From: an uncultured Collinsella sp.
GTDB lineage: Bacteria; Actinomycetota; Coriobacteriia; Coriobacteriales; Coriobacteriaceae
DNA length: 64,000 nt
Direction of reading: 5' to 3'
Assembly (NCBI GenBank): GCA_900762355.1
Contig: CAAFGE010000006.1
Coordinates: 1 to 64,000 of the forward strand
Made by a program: the position numbers and the translations under genes
Shown: in pieces, positions 35,653 to 44,052 of the stretch
Layout: each line of letters starts with the position of its first letter
Numbering within the stretch: position 1 is the stretch's first letter
The notes under the pieces: generated by a model
Database searches by the model: none
The model's input: the letters and a program-made list of their open reading frames with translations, nothing else
What the model was told of the DNA's origin: nothing

Positions 35653-36765
35653 TTAGCCTCGGTAGCGGAAATATGCTGCACAGCTGCCCTCGGAACTCAC
35701 CATGCAGGGGCCGATGGGATGCTCGGGTGTACAAGCGCGGCCGAACAGAGGGCAGTCGCTCGGCGTAATGGCCCCGCGCAGCACGTCGCCGCAGCGGCAC
35801 CCACGCGGCTCGACCGTCGTCTCAACGGGCACGTCAAAGCGAGTGCGGGCATCAAAGCGCGAGAACTCGGGGCGGATGGAAAGGCCCGAGTTGGCAATCG
35901 GCCCCAGCCCGCGCCACGTGGTGTCGCATGGCTCAAACACCTGCTCGACCAGCTGGCGCGCCACGGGGTTGCCGTCTGCGTTGACGCCACGGCGGTAGGC
36001 GTTGTCGATTGCGGGCTGCCCCTCAACAACCATCTGGACCAGCATGCAGATGCCCTGCAGAATATCGACCGGCTCAAATCCGGTGACTACGCCTGGGGTC
36101 TCGAACTCATCGACCAAAAAGTCAAAGGGGGCTAAGCCCGTGATGGTGGCGACGTGTCCCGGAAGGATAAAGCCGTCGATAGTGGTCTCGGGATCGTTGG
36201 CGATGGCGCGCAGCGCCGGCGGCGTGGTCTTGTGGGCGCAATAGACCGAGAAGTTCTGGAGTCCGCGTGCATCGGTCTCCAAAATGGCGGCGGCGATGGT
36301 GGGCGTCGTGGTCTCAAAGCCGACGCCCATAAAGATGACCGGGCGATCGGGGTTGTGTTCGGCGATATCGAGTGCATCGAGCGGGGAGTACACAATGCGA
36401 ATATCGCGCCCCGCCGCCTTTTGCGCGGCGAGCGAGGTAGACGACCCGGGCACGCGCATCATGTCGCCAAAGGTGGTGATGATGGCGCCGTCCATCTTGG
36501 CGAGCGCGATTGCATGGTCGATATCGCGGTTGGCGGTAACACAGACGGGGCAACCCGGACCGCTCAGCAGTTTGAGCCCGGCAGGCATAATGGAGCGAAA
36601 GCCATAGCGACCGATGCTCACGGTGTGCGTGCCGCAGACTTCCATAAGGTTGATGGTGCGGTCGCCGACGAGTTCACGGATGTGCTCGATGAGCTCGCGA
36701 GCCAGCTTGGGATCGCGGAATGCCGAGAAGTCGATACCGGAGCGAGCCGGCTGTCCGGCCGCCAC
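35653..36765 (-). CDS. hypD: Hydrogenase maturation factor HypD
   Basis: 370 residues from a GTG overlapping the hypC stop by one base, so it is translationally coupled. Conserved motifs are VCGTHT, LSGPGCPVCVT (cluster and disulfide cysteines), GFETTTP and C-terminal cysteines near GCRCGDVLRG and CPLFGRAC. With HypC it holds the Fe(CN)2CO unit during [NiFe] hydrogenase cofactor assembly. The sequence looks complete. Confidence 0.97.
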   Translation of the reverse strand: MAAGQPARSGIDFSAFRDPKLARELIEHIRELVGDRTINLMEVCGTHTVSIGRYGFRSIMPAGLKLLSGPGCPVCVTANRDIDHAIALAKMDGAIITTFGDMMRVPGSSTSLAAQKAAGRDIRIVYSPLDALDIAEHNPDRPVIFMGVGFETTTPTIAAAILETDARGLQNFSVYCAHKTTPPALRAIANDPETTIDGFILPGHVATITGLAPFDFLVDEFETPGVVTGFEPVDILQGICMLVQMVVEGQPAIDNAYRRGVNADGNPVARQLVEQVFEPCDTTWRGLGPIANSGLSIRPEFSRFDARTRFDVPVETTVEPRGCRCGDVLRGAITPSDCPLFGRACTPEHPIGPCMVSSEGSCAAYFRYRG

Positions 36766-37025
36766 TAGTAAGCCTCGGTCGGGTTGGTGGCCAGCTGGTC
36801 TTCTTCGACCAGTTCGGTCATGGTGTTGACCAGGTCGAGCGTCTCCTGCGCCTCCTGCTCGTCGACAATCTGAATGCCAAAGCCGGCGTGCACGAGAATA
36901 TAGTCGCCTACCTGTGCCGTCGGCACGAGGCGCAGCGAAACGGGGCGCTCGATGCCCATCATGTCGACGGTCGCCTTAAGGTCGTCGTCGCGTTTGACCA
37001 CTTTACCGGGAACGGCAAGGCACAT
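36765..37025 (-). CDS. hypC: Hydrogenase maturation chaperone HypC
   Basis: 86 residues starting MCLAVPGKV, with Cys2 being the iron-carrying residue after methionine removal. GDYILVHAGFGIQ is the conserved core. It is coupled to hypD by a TAGTG overlap. hypF ends 131 bases upstream on the same strand, so hypC-hypD-hypE may have its own promoter in that gap; I see no clear one. Confidence 0.97.
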   Translation of the reverse strand: MCLAVPGKVVKRDDDLKATVDMMGIERPVSLRLVPTAQVGDYILVHAGFGIQIVDEQEAQETLDLVNTMTELVEEDQLATNPTEAY

Positions 37026-37156
37026 AATGTTCCCCTTTTATACGTTTTGCGCTGGATAGGCGCCTAATTACCCATCAGTTGATGGTAGCGCTCGCAGGAG
37101 TCACGAGCAAACGCGTTACACCTGTGAGACGGCGGCGCGCAGGCTGGCAAAACAGC

Positions 37157-39628
37157 CTATCGCGATGCTGTCTGCGCGAGGCGAGCGCGAGCGATGACGG
37201 CCTGACCGTAGGCGATACAGCCGTCGTTGACGGGCACGGAGCGGGGAATCAAGACAGTGAGACCCATGCTTTTGAGCTCGCGGGTGAGGAGCTGAAGCAA
37301 AAGTCGGTTCATGAACACGCCGCCCGAGAGCGCGACGGTGTCGAGGCCTTCACGGGCGCAGATTTCGCGTGCGATTCGTGCCGAGGAGCGCGCGATGGTG
37401 ACATGGAAGTCGAGCGCGAGCTTGCCGGCGGGCACGCCGGTCCTGATTCCCTCCAAAAGCGCCTCAAAAAGCGGTCTGGAGTTCAGAACATGGCAGTCGT
37501 CCGGACGGGATGATTCGGTTACGGAAAAGCTGACCATATTGCCGGTGGGGCAGGCACTTTCACTGCTGAACGCGCGCCAGGCGGCGGCTTCGAGTTCTAT
37601 GGCGGGTTCGCCCTCGTAGGTTGCCTTGTCGCAGATGCCCAGAATTGCTGCCGCGGCATCAAAGAGACGTCCCATGCTGCTGGTACGCGGGCTGTTGATG
37701 CCGCGCTCGATCATGGTGGCTGTCACGCTACGCGTTTGCTCGTCGAGGCTGTCCAAAAGCTGAGCGGCGCCTGGGTGCTCGAGTAGGCCGAGTTCGCTGA
37801 GCAGGGCAAAGGCGTTGCGTCGAGCGTCGCGTACGGAGGCCGCCCCGCCGGGGAGCGCCCAGGTGAGCAAATGCGCGGTGCGCTCAAAGCCGTCAAGGCT
37901 GGCAACAAGAAACTCGCCGCCCCAAATGGTCCCATCGGTGCCGGCGCCGGTGCCGTCGAAGGCGATGCCAAGGACACGCGTGTCGGTTGTAAGCTGGCCC
38001 GCGGCGATGGCCTCGGCCATTACGCTCGCGATATGCGCATGATGGTGCTGCACTTCGACGAGCGGCAGATTGCATTTTCGCGCCTGCTCGCGCGCCCACT
38101 GGTCCGATAGATAGCTGGGGTGTAAATCGCAGGCCAAGGCGGCGGGCGCCAAGTCAAAGAGATCTTCCAAGCGCGTGCGCGCGGCGTTCCAGGCATCGAA
38201 GGTCCCGCCGTTTTCAACATCGCCGATATGCTGCGACACAAAACAGGTTGCCTCGCCGTTCGTCCCTTCGCGCGTGAGCGCAATCGTGGCCTTTTGTTGT
38301 GGCCCGCAGGCGAGCACGCAGGACGGAGCGCCGTCGAGCGCCGGCAACGGCAGCGGCTGGGGTGCATATCCGCGGGCACGGCGCACAGGCATAATGGCGC
38401 CGTTGACCACGCGCACCACGGAGTCGTCGTAGCGCGAGAGGATCGCGCGGTCGTTGCCGAGTAGCGCATCAGCAATGCCGGCGGCAACGAGGCGCTCCCA
38501 GGCAAGATCGTCATCGGTCTCGATGGGCTCTTCGCTCAGGTTTCCGCTGGTCATGACGAGCGCGTGCATACCGCGGGCTTCTGCCACGGCAAGCAGCAGA
38601 TGCTGAAGCGGAGTGTAGGGGAGCATAACGCCAAGCTCGGGCAGGTCGTGCGCGACGGACGGTGCGAGTACGAGGGCGTCGGGAGAATCGCCGTCGCTCC
38701 CGCAAACAGCACGCCGGCGCAGCAGCACAATGGGGCGAATGCTGCCGGCCAGCAAGCCGCGCTCAACGTCGTTGACATGGCACAGGCGTTCAACGTCGGC
38801 AAGGTCGCGTACCATAACGGCAAGCGGCTTGTTGCTGCGGCGTTTGCGACGGCGCAGCTCGGCTACCGCCTGCTCGTTGGAGGCGTCGCATGCCAAGTGA
38901 AATCCGCCCAGACCCTTGATGGCGACGATGCCGCCGCTGGCCAGCAGCTCGACGCAGCGCTCGATGATAGCGTCGCTGGCCTCGCGTGTGGTGCCGACGG
39001 CCGGTGTCGCGGACGAATTCCCGCACGCATCGCCGTTCACAGCCTCGCGCCACGTAATATGCGGCCCGCAATCAAAGCAGGCATCGGGCTGCGCGTGAAA
39101 ACGCCGGTCGAGTGGGTCGGCATACTCCGCGGCACACTCAGGACACATGGGAAAACAATTCATCGACGTGGCCGCTCGGTCATAAGGCAGCGACCGGATG
39201 ATGGTAAAGCGCGGTCCGCAGTTAGTGCAGTTGATAAAGGGGTAGTGATAGCGTCGGTCGGCGGGATCGAACAACTCGCGCAGGCAATCGTCGCAGGTGG
39301 CGATATCGGGCGAGACGAGCGTCGTGTGCGCGGTCTGGTCCTGCGATGCCACAATGCGAAAGCCCTGCTCATCGGCAGCGCTCCAGCCGCCAGGCTCCAA
39401 ATCCGCAATATCGACTCGCTCAACGCGGGCTGCCGCAGGCGCATGCGCAGAAAGCGCGGCAACAAAAGCATCGAGCGCATCGGCCGGAGCGTGCGCCTCG
39501 ATATGCACGCCGTCGCCCGCGTTGAGCACCCATCCGCAAATGCCATGCGCCATGGCCTCGCGATACACAAACGGCCGCATGCCAACGCCCTGCACAATGC
39601 CCGTCACATGAATATGCACATGTCGCAT
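37157..39628 (-). CDS. hypF: Carbamoyltransferase HypF
   Basis: 823 residues from ATG 39628; the frame reaches 39655. Domains in order: acylphosphatase (1-90, VTGIVQGVGMRPFVYR), two zinc fingers with paired CxxC (about 105-180, CDDCLREL, CTNCGPRFT, CPECAAEY, CFDCGPH), YrdC-like (about 205-390, IVAIKGLGGFHLACDA) and a Kae1-like carbamoyltransferase domain (about 470-815, VQHHHAHIASVMAE; ALSGGVFMNRLLLQLL). It uses carbamoyl phosphate and ATP to load HypE. The full expected length is present. It lies 42 bases downstream of nikR. Confidence 0.97.
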   Translation of the reverse strand: MRHVHIHVTGIVQGVGMRPFVYREAMAHGICGWVLNAGDGVHIEAHAPADALDAFVAALSAHAPAAARVERVDIADLEPGGWSAADEQGFRIVASQDQTAHTTLVSPDIATCDDCLRELFDPADRRYHYPFINCTNCGPRFTIIRSLPYDRAATSMNCFPMCPECAAEYADPLDRRFHAQPDACFDCGPHITWREAVNGDACGNSSATPAVGTTREASDAIIERCVELLASGGIVAIKGLGGFHLACDASNEQAVAELRRRKRRSNKPLAVMVRDLADVERLCHVNDVERGLLAGSIRPIVLLRRRAVCGSDGDSPDALVLAPSVAHDLPELGVMLPYTPLQHLLLAVAEARGMHALVMTSGNLSEEPIETDDDLAWERLVAAGIADALLGNDRAILSRYDDSVVRVVNGAIMPVRRARGYAPQPLPLPALDGAPSCVLACGPQQKATIALTREGTNGEATCFVSQHIGDVENGGTFDAWNAARTRLEDLFDLAPAALACDLHPSYLSDQWAREQARKCNLPLVEVQHHHAHIASVMAEAIAAGQLTTDTRVLGIAFDGTGAGTDGTIWGGEFLVASLDGFERTAHLLTWALPGGAASVRDARRNAFALLSELGLLEHPGAAQLLDSLDEQTRSVTATMIERGINSPRTSSMGRLFDAAAAILGICDKATYEGEPAIELEAAAWRAFSSESACPTGNMVSFSVTESSRPDDCHVLNSRPLFEALLEGIRTGVPAGKLALDFHVTIARSSARIAREICAREGLDTVALSGGVFMNRLLLQLLTRELKSMGLTVLIPRSVPVNDGCIAYGQAVIARARLAQTASR

Positions 39629-39670
39629 GCGACACCCCTCATCAAAACCGACCAAATAGGGACAGGTGCG

Positions 39671-40183
39671 CTACAGCCCCAGGCTCTGCTTGGTGGCGGC
39701 GCACGTGAGCTCGCCGTGCTTAACGCCGCGCAGGCCCAGCAGGCGGTCGGCTAGTTCGTAGACGCGCTCGCCGCGACCCTTGAGCGCCAGAATCTCCAAG
39801 CAGTTGTGGTGATCCAGATGCACGTGCATGGTCGATACGATCTCGTCGGTGTAGTCGTGCTGCACTTCGTCCAGACGGCGCGTCAGGTCACCGGTATGGT
39901 GGTCGTAGATCATGGTGAGCGACCCGATAACATGCTCATCGGGCGTGCGCATCTGCTCCTTGGCGATCGAGGCGCGAATCAGGTCGCGCACGGCCTCGGA
40001 GCGGTTGGCCACGTCGCCGCGGCGCGCGATCTGTTCGTCAAAACGGCGCAGCAGGTCGTCCGGTGCGGTAACCGAAAAGCGGACTAGCTCGGAGCCGGAG
40101 CCACTACAGTGGCAGCCTGCGTCACCGTCCGCCCCGTGCGGATGCTCGTGCTCGTACCCGCAGCCGTGCTCGTGTTCGGCCAC
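39671..40183 (-). CDS. nikR: Nickel-responsive regulator NikR with His/Cys-rich N-terminal extension
   Basis: 170 residues from a GTG one base after the upstream stop codon. Typical NikR is about 133-140 residues. Here a leading segment of about 30 residues is very rich in His and Cys (HEHGCGYEHEHPH, CHC). The ribbon-helix-helix follows (LVRFSVTAPDDLLRRFDEQI), then the ACT-like metal domain with the nickel ligands in MHVHLDHHNC. NikR represses nickel uptake when nickel is bound. Its place at the head of hypF-hypC-hypD-hypE ties nickel supply to hydrogenase assembly. The extension could store or sense metal. Confidence 0.93.
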   Translation of the reverse strand: MAEHEHGCGYEHEHPHGADGDAGCHCSGSGSELVRFSVTAPDDLLRRFDEQIARRGDVANRSEAVRDLIRASIAKEQMRTPDEHVIGSLTMIYDHHTGDLTRRLDEVQHDYTDEIVSTMHVHLDHHNCLEILALKGRGERVYELADRLLGLRGVKHGELTCAATKQSLGL

Positions 40184-40184
40184 G

Positions 40185-40433
40185 TTACACCAGCTTCACG
40201 GAGCCGACGGAGTTGTGGTCGGCCTCGATGGCCTCTTCGTAGCCCTCGAGTGCGTCGTGGGCCTCGTGCAGCGCGGCCATGGCTGCCTCGAGCTTGGCGC
40301 CGATGCGCTCCATGTCAAAATTCTCGGTCGCATGCAGCAGCTGATGGCTCCACTCGTGAGCGAGCTCGATGGTGTCGTCGACCTGCTTGACGCTCATGGC
40401 AAGCTGGCTCATGTTCATTCCAACATCATGCAT
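40185..40433 (-). CDS. Small helical protein upstream of nikR, unknown
   Basis: 82 residues. AAGGAG lies eight bases before the ATG. It is predicted almost entirely helical, with heptad-like hydrophobics (VDDTIELAHEWSHQLLHA, LEAAMAALHEAHDALEGYEEA) and six His. It is one base upstream of nikR, so it is coupled to it and probably part of the hyp operon. It is not HypA or HypB. A metal-binding or regulatory role is possible but unproven. Confidence 0.75.
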   Translation of the reverse strand: MHDVGMNMSQLAMSVKQVDDTIELAHEWSHQLLHATENFDMERIGAKLEAAMAALHEAHDALEGYEEAIEADHNSVGSVKLV

Positions 40434-40510
40434 GGAAAATCTCCTTTTGTATGGGGCAGTTCAGTGGTTCAGATTTTACTACGCTCGCTCTATGCGCTGC
40501 TGCATAAGAA

Positions 40511-40543
40511 AACGGGTACGAGTCTGTGTGACTCGCACCCGTT
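40511..40543 (-). terminator. Intrinsic terminator after thioredoxin
   Basis: On the minus strand AACGGGTGCGAGTC pairs with GACTCGTACCCGTT and is followed by TTCTT. It lies about 110 bases past the thioredoxin stop. A smaller hairpin GAGCGGT-gcaaa-ACCGCTC at 40610-40627 lies closer. The gap 40434-40654 holds no gene. Confidence 0.75.
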
Positions 40544-40654
40544 CACTGGGGGCTGTTTGTAACTACCATACTATCCGTGGTCGCACGCGCCGCACCCGGC
40601 AGTCCGGCGAGCGGTGCAAAACCGCTCATGGACGGCGGGCAAGTAACAAGCGTA

Positions 40655-40975
40655 TTACAGATGCTTCTCCAGCAGCGCCTGCAGCCTCGCCTTGGGCAGA
40701 GCGCCAACCGAGCGGTCAATCTCCTCGCCGTTCTTAAACACAATCAGCGTGGGGATGCTCATGACGCCATACTTCATGGCCAGGTCCTGGTTGTCGTCGA
40801 CGTTGCATTTGGCAACGGCAAGCTTGCCTGCCAGCTCATCGGCTACCTCGTCCACGATGGGCGAGAGCGATCGGCAGGGCCCGCACCAGGGCGCCCAAAA
40901 ATCGACCAGCACGGGCAGGCTGTCGTTAACGATGGAATCGAAGTTCTCGGGGGTAATCTGCTTAATGTCAGCCAT
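40655..40975 (-). CDS. trxA: Thioredoxin
   Basis: 106 residues from ATG 40975; GGAGG lies five bases upstream, better than the in-frame ATG at 40987. The redox site is WCGPC with Cys31 and Cys34. DFWAPW and the cis-proline in MSIPTL are conserved. It is a cytoplasmic protein disulfide reductase. It stands alone, divergent from the UDG-like gene. Confidence 0.96.
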   Translation of the reverse strand: MADIKQITPENFDSIVNDSLPVLVDFWAPWCGPCRSLSPIVDEVADELAGKLAVAKCNVDDNQDLAMKYGVMSIPTLIVFKNGEEIDRSVGALPKARLQALLEKHL

Positions 40976-41111
40976 GGTGACCTCCATAATACGACGCGGC
41001 TCGGCCGCGTAAAACTCAGTACGACCGTGCTTATACCCAGCCGCCCGCAAAGCAACCACTCGCGGGCAGCTCTTTTATATAATGGTGGGCACGCAAACGA
41101 TTGGAGAGCGC

Positions 41112-41687
41112 ATGTCCACGTCACAAAGCCAGAAAAAAGAAGCCATCGCCCAGGCGACCGAGCAGGAGCTCACATCGCTTGCGGTCCGTGGCGTGCGCAT
41201 CGTGGGCAACGCGTGCTCGCCGATCGTGCTGGTCAAAGGCGATTTGGACGAGGCCGAGCGTTCGGGCGGCGAGCTGGCTGCCGGTCCGGACGGTGCTGCG
41301 CTGCGCAAGGCGCTTGGGGCCATCGGCTACGCGCCCGAGGATTTTTGCGTGCTGGCAAGCGTCGCCGGCACAGGCGACGGAGCGGTCACGGTGGGCGAGA
41401 CTCTGCCGTGCGAGCTGTTCCGCGAGGCGCTTGAGGCCTTGGACCCCGAGGCGGTGCTACTGCTCGACAACAACGCGGCTGACGCCATGCGCGAGGCCTA
41501 CGCCGATATGCTCGTGGCGATCGATGACTTCGACACCGCCATGCTCAAGCCCGGCCTGGTCGCCCATGTGCAGGGCCGCCGCGTGCTCGCGCTCGACGGC
41601 TTTGAGGCGGCACTCACCGACAAGGCCGCTAAGCAGCGCATGTGGGCCTACATCAAGCAGCTGACCCCGGCGGCCGCGCCGCTGTAG
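41112..41687 (+). CDS. Protein of unknown function, possible degenerate UDG-fold
   Basis: 191 residues from ATG 41112, with GGAGAG upstream. The pattern IVLVKGDLDEAERSGG, then LRKALGAIGYAPEDFCVLAS, then FREALEALDPEAVLLLDNNA follows the spacing of family 4 uracil-DNA glycosylases (GEAPG motif, G..L...L..IG....D+, then I..L.P..I+.LG). The catalytic GEAPG and iron-sulfur cysteines are absent. So if related, it would be inactive as a glycosylase. This is pattern-based; the function is unknown. Confidence 0.7.
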   Translation: MSTSQSQKKEAIAQATEQELTSLAVRGVRIVGNACSPIVLVKGDLDEAERSGGELAAGPDGAALRKALGAIGYAPEDFCVLASVAGTGDGAVTVGETLPCELFREALEALDPEAVLLLDNNAADAMREAYADMLVAIDDFDTAMLKPGLVAHVQGRRVLALDGFEAALTDKAAKQRMWAYIKQLTPAAAPL

Positions 41688-41761
41688 CGAGCCTGCGTCG
41701 ACAAACGACCCCGAGCGGGCGAGCCGTACCCGCGGAACGCAAATCCGTCGCGCCCGTGCCC

Positions 41762-43039
41762 TTACATCACAGCGCGCAGCTCAAACCGATCGCCGTTAAT
41801 GCGGAACTGGCAGTTACCGTTCATGCGTTCGACGGCAAGCTTAATGCTCTTGGTTCCAAAGCCGTGACCGGTGTGCGCGGCTACGGGCATGCCGTCGACC
41901 ATGCGCGGCGCGCGGTCAAACGTGTTGGAAACTAACAGCAGCAGCTGGCCGTCCTCCAATCGTAGGTCAAAGTCGACGAATCGCTTTCCTTGGGGTGCAG
42001 CGCTTGCGGCGGTGATAGCGTTTTCCAAGGCATTTGAGAGCACGCTAAACAGGTCGGCGTCACCTACGTGGATGGTTTCGGGTACGGAGGCGCGCAGGTT
42101 GGCGGTAATGCCGTTTCTATTGATATCCGAGTTAAATGACGAAAGCGCAATGTTTACGGTCTCGTTGGCACAGAAGCGGCGTACGGCGGTTCGGTCGCCG
42201 GCTTCGCAGAGTTCGTCGATGCGTTTGAGCGCCTCGTCGGTGTGGCCCTCCTCAATTAAAGCGGCCAGGCCGCGTAGGAAGTGGCGCATATCGTGGCGAA
42301 GAATCGACAGCTCGCGCCCAGATTGACGCCAAGCCTCGAGCTCTTTGATGGCGGCGCTGTCGCGGGTTTCGAGCATCCAACGCTCTCGCTCGGCGGTTTC
42401 CTTTTCTTCGTATTCGCGCAGGTAAACGGCAAGAAACATAAGATAGAAGGCACAGAGCGCAAATGCCAAAAACTCAACCGTCACCACCGAGCCCGAGTGG
42501 AACAGCGTGGTGTAGACGTTGGTGGCGTAGTCAAAGATGTAATAGACGAGCGGCAGGATTAAAAGGATGCCCAGCTCGGTGGTGCTTTTAATCGCTAAGC
42601 GCGGACCGATGTCGCCGGCCCAATGCAACAGGACGGCAAAGACGGCGAGCGTGGTAGCGATGCGTGCCAGATAGTACGCGATCTGAGAATCGGTTGCGGC
42701 AAATGCGGCGATACCCATCCAATTGCTGAACTGGCAGCTCAGATAGGCGCTGGTGACGCCCAACGCCGCGAGCAGCGGACTCAAGTGGTAGCGCGCGCAT
42801 AGGTAGACGGTAAGCGGCAGGTGCACGACGAGCGGATAGACCTGACGGGCAAAAAGCTCTCCGCCAACGACATTGGCGATCGAAAAGGCAGCGCCGGTTG
42901 CGGCTCCGACCCCCACCAACTCGAGTGCATGGCGTCGATTGATTTCGATACCGCACAGCGCCGCCGAAGCAAAGACGCCAAAGAGTAGCGTTGTGGCGTG
43001 GTGGATTGCCCAAAGGACCATTTCGACCGAGGAGATCAT
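41762..43039 (-). CDS. GHKL sensor histidine kinase, AgrC/LytS-like
   Basis: 425 residues. Six to seven hydrophobic helices fill about 1-190. Then comes a coiled segment (EYEEKETAERERWMLETR), an H-box ELSILRHDMRHFLRGL, an N-box VLSNALENAITA, and a G-box (GHGFGTKSIKLAVE). This is the GHKL type of peptide-sensing kinases. The ATG overlaps the stop of its response regulator by one base (TGATG). No signal peptide precursor or AgrB-like gene is beside it, so the ligand is unknown. Confidence 0.9.
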   Translation of the reverse strand: MISSVEMVLWAIHHATTLLFGVFASAALCGIEINRRHALELVGVGAATGAAFSIANVVGGELFARQVYPLVVHLPLTVYLCARYHLSPLLAALGVTSAYLSCQFSNWMGIAAFAATDSQIAYYLARIATTLAVFAVLLHWAGDIGPRLAIKSTTELGILLILPLVYYIFDYATNVYTTLFHSGSVVTVEFLAFALCAFYLMFLAVYLREYEEKETAERERWMLETRDSAAIKELEAWRQSGRELSILRHDMRHFLRGLAALIEEGHTDEALKRIDELCEAGDRTAVRRFCANETVNIALSSFNSDINRNGITANLRASVPETIHVGDADLFSVLSNALENAITAASAAPQGKRFVDFDLRLEDGQLLLLVSNTFDRAPRMVDGMPVAAHTGHGFGTKSIKLAVERMNGNCQFRINGDRFELRAVM

Positions 43040-43761
43040 CAGCGCCTCCCGCCCTCAAAGCGCACCGCAAAGTAGGCGTCTTGGAACCCCTGCTTGCTGC
43101 TACGCGACAGCGGAATGCACACGCCGGAGCGCATGACGATGTCCGTGCGATCGAAGTGGTCGATGTTGCGCAAGTTGACCTGGTAGCTACGGTGGCATTT
43201 AAAGAAGGTGGCATTTTGCGCCAAACGGTCCTCGACGCTGCGGAACGACTCGAGTGCCTCGATATCGCGTCCGTCGCGCAGGTGGAAGACCACGTGCTTG
43301 TTGCGCGCCTCGGCATATTCGATGTCGGACAGGCGCAGGGCGTGGTAGCCAAAGGACGTTTTGATCACGAGCTCGTCGGTTGCCGCCGGGCGCATGCTCG
43401 AAAGTTCGTCGAGTAACTGCGCCAGGCGTTCGTAAGTCACGGGCTTGAGCAGATAGTCGAAGGCGCGGACCTCGTAGGACTCCAGTGCAAACTCGGGCGA
43501 CGAGGTAAGGAACACCAGGCGCACGGCGGTGTCGGCCTGGCGCAATTCGCGTGCGGTGTCCATGCCGTTGACGAGCGGCATGATCATGTCGAGCAGGATG
43601 ATGTCGGCGCGCGACGCGGCATGGCGCGCCAGCAGGTCCTCGCCGCGCGTAACGAGCGCAACATCGACCGCCGTGCCCTTCTCGGTCGACCAACGGTCGA
43701 TCATCCGGTGCAGTCTATCTAGAAAAGCGACGTCATCGTCGCAGGCAATAATCTTGAGCAT
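43039..43761 (-). CDS. LytTR response regulator
   Basis: 240 residues from ATG 43761, just after a GGGGGCC. The receiver has ACDDD at the start and the phosphorylation aspartate in IILLDMIMPL. The C-terminal LytTR DNA-binding domain (about 140-235) carries ALRLSDIEYAEARNKHVVFHL and FFKCHRSYQVNLRNI. It pairs with the overlapping GHKL kinase downstream. Targets are unknown. Confidence 0.92.
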   Translation of the reverse strand: MLKIIACDDDVAFLDRLHRMIDRWSTEKGTAVDVALVTRGEDLLARHAASRADIILLDMIMPLVNGMDTARELRQADTAVRLVFLTSSPEFALESYEVRAFDYLLKPVTYERLAQLLDELSSMRPAATDELVIKTSFGYHALRLSDIEYAEARNKHVVFHLRDGRDIEALESFRSVEDRLAQNATFFKCHRSYQVNLRNIDHFDRTDIVMRSGVCIPLSRSSKQGFQDAYFAVRFEGGRR

Positions 43762-43967
43762 TCGGGCCCCCTTAGTAGTTCGATTTTGCCACATTGGGCG
43801 CGTGCCGCTCGCGGGGGAGCGCCCGTTCGTGCCTCATGGTGCGCAACTCGCGCCGAGCGGTATTGCGGTGGCGAAAGATGCCTCCTGCGCTATCGAGAGC
43901 TCGGCTATCCTCAGCTTGCCAGTTCGAAAATGGACCTGCCGCATGATTGAATCTTTATTTCAACTTT

Positions 43968-44017
43968 ACACCTAGGTTTACAGCTGTCTTGTCAGCTGTA
44001 AACCTAGGTGTCATACT
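43968..44017 (+). promoter_or_regulatory. NiaR-type operator overlapping the nadA promoter
   Basis: The 19-base perfect arms ACACCTAGGTTTACAGCTG and complement surround TCTTGT (43968-44011). The core TTTACAGCTGTCTTGTCAGC resembles published NiaR/YrxA sites. A promoter TTGTCA (43989-43994), 17-base spacer and CATACT (44012-44017) lies inside and just after it, so binding would block RNA polymerase. The niaR gene is last in the operon that follows. Confidence 0.85.
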
Positions 44018-44052
44018 AAAGCCCCAAGATTCGCCAAAAGAGAGGGGCCTTG

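Noticed and set aside
34534..40433. Complete hydrogenase gene cluster
   Set aside because: hypA, hypB and hydrogenase structural genes are not present in the window; only maturation genes C, D, E, F and nikR can be supported.
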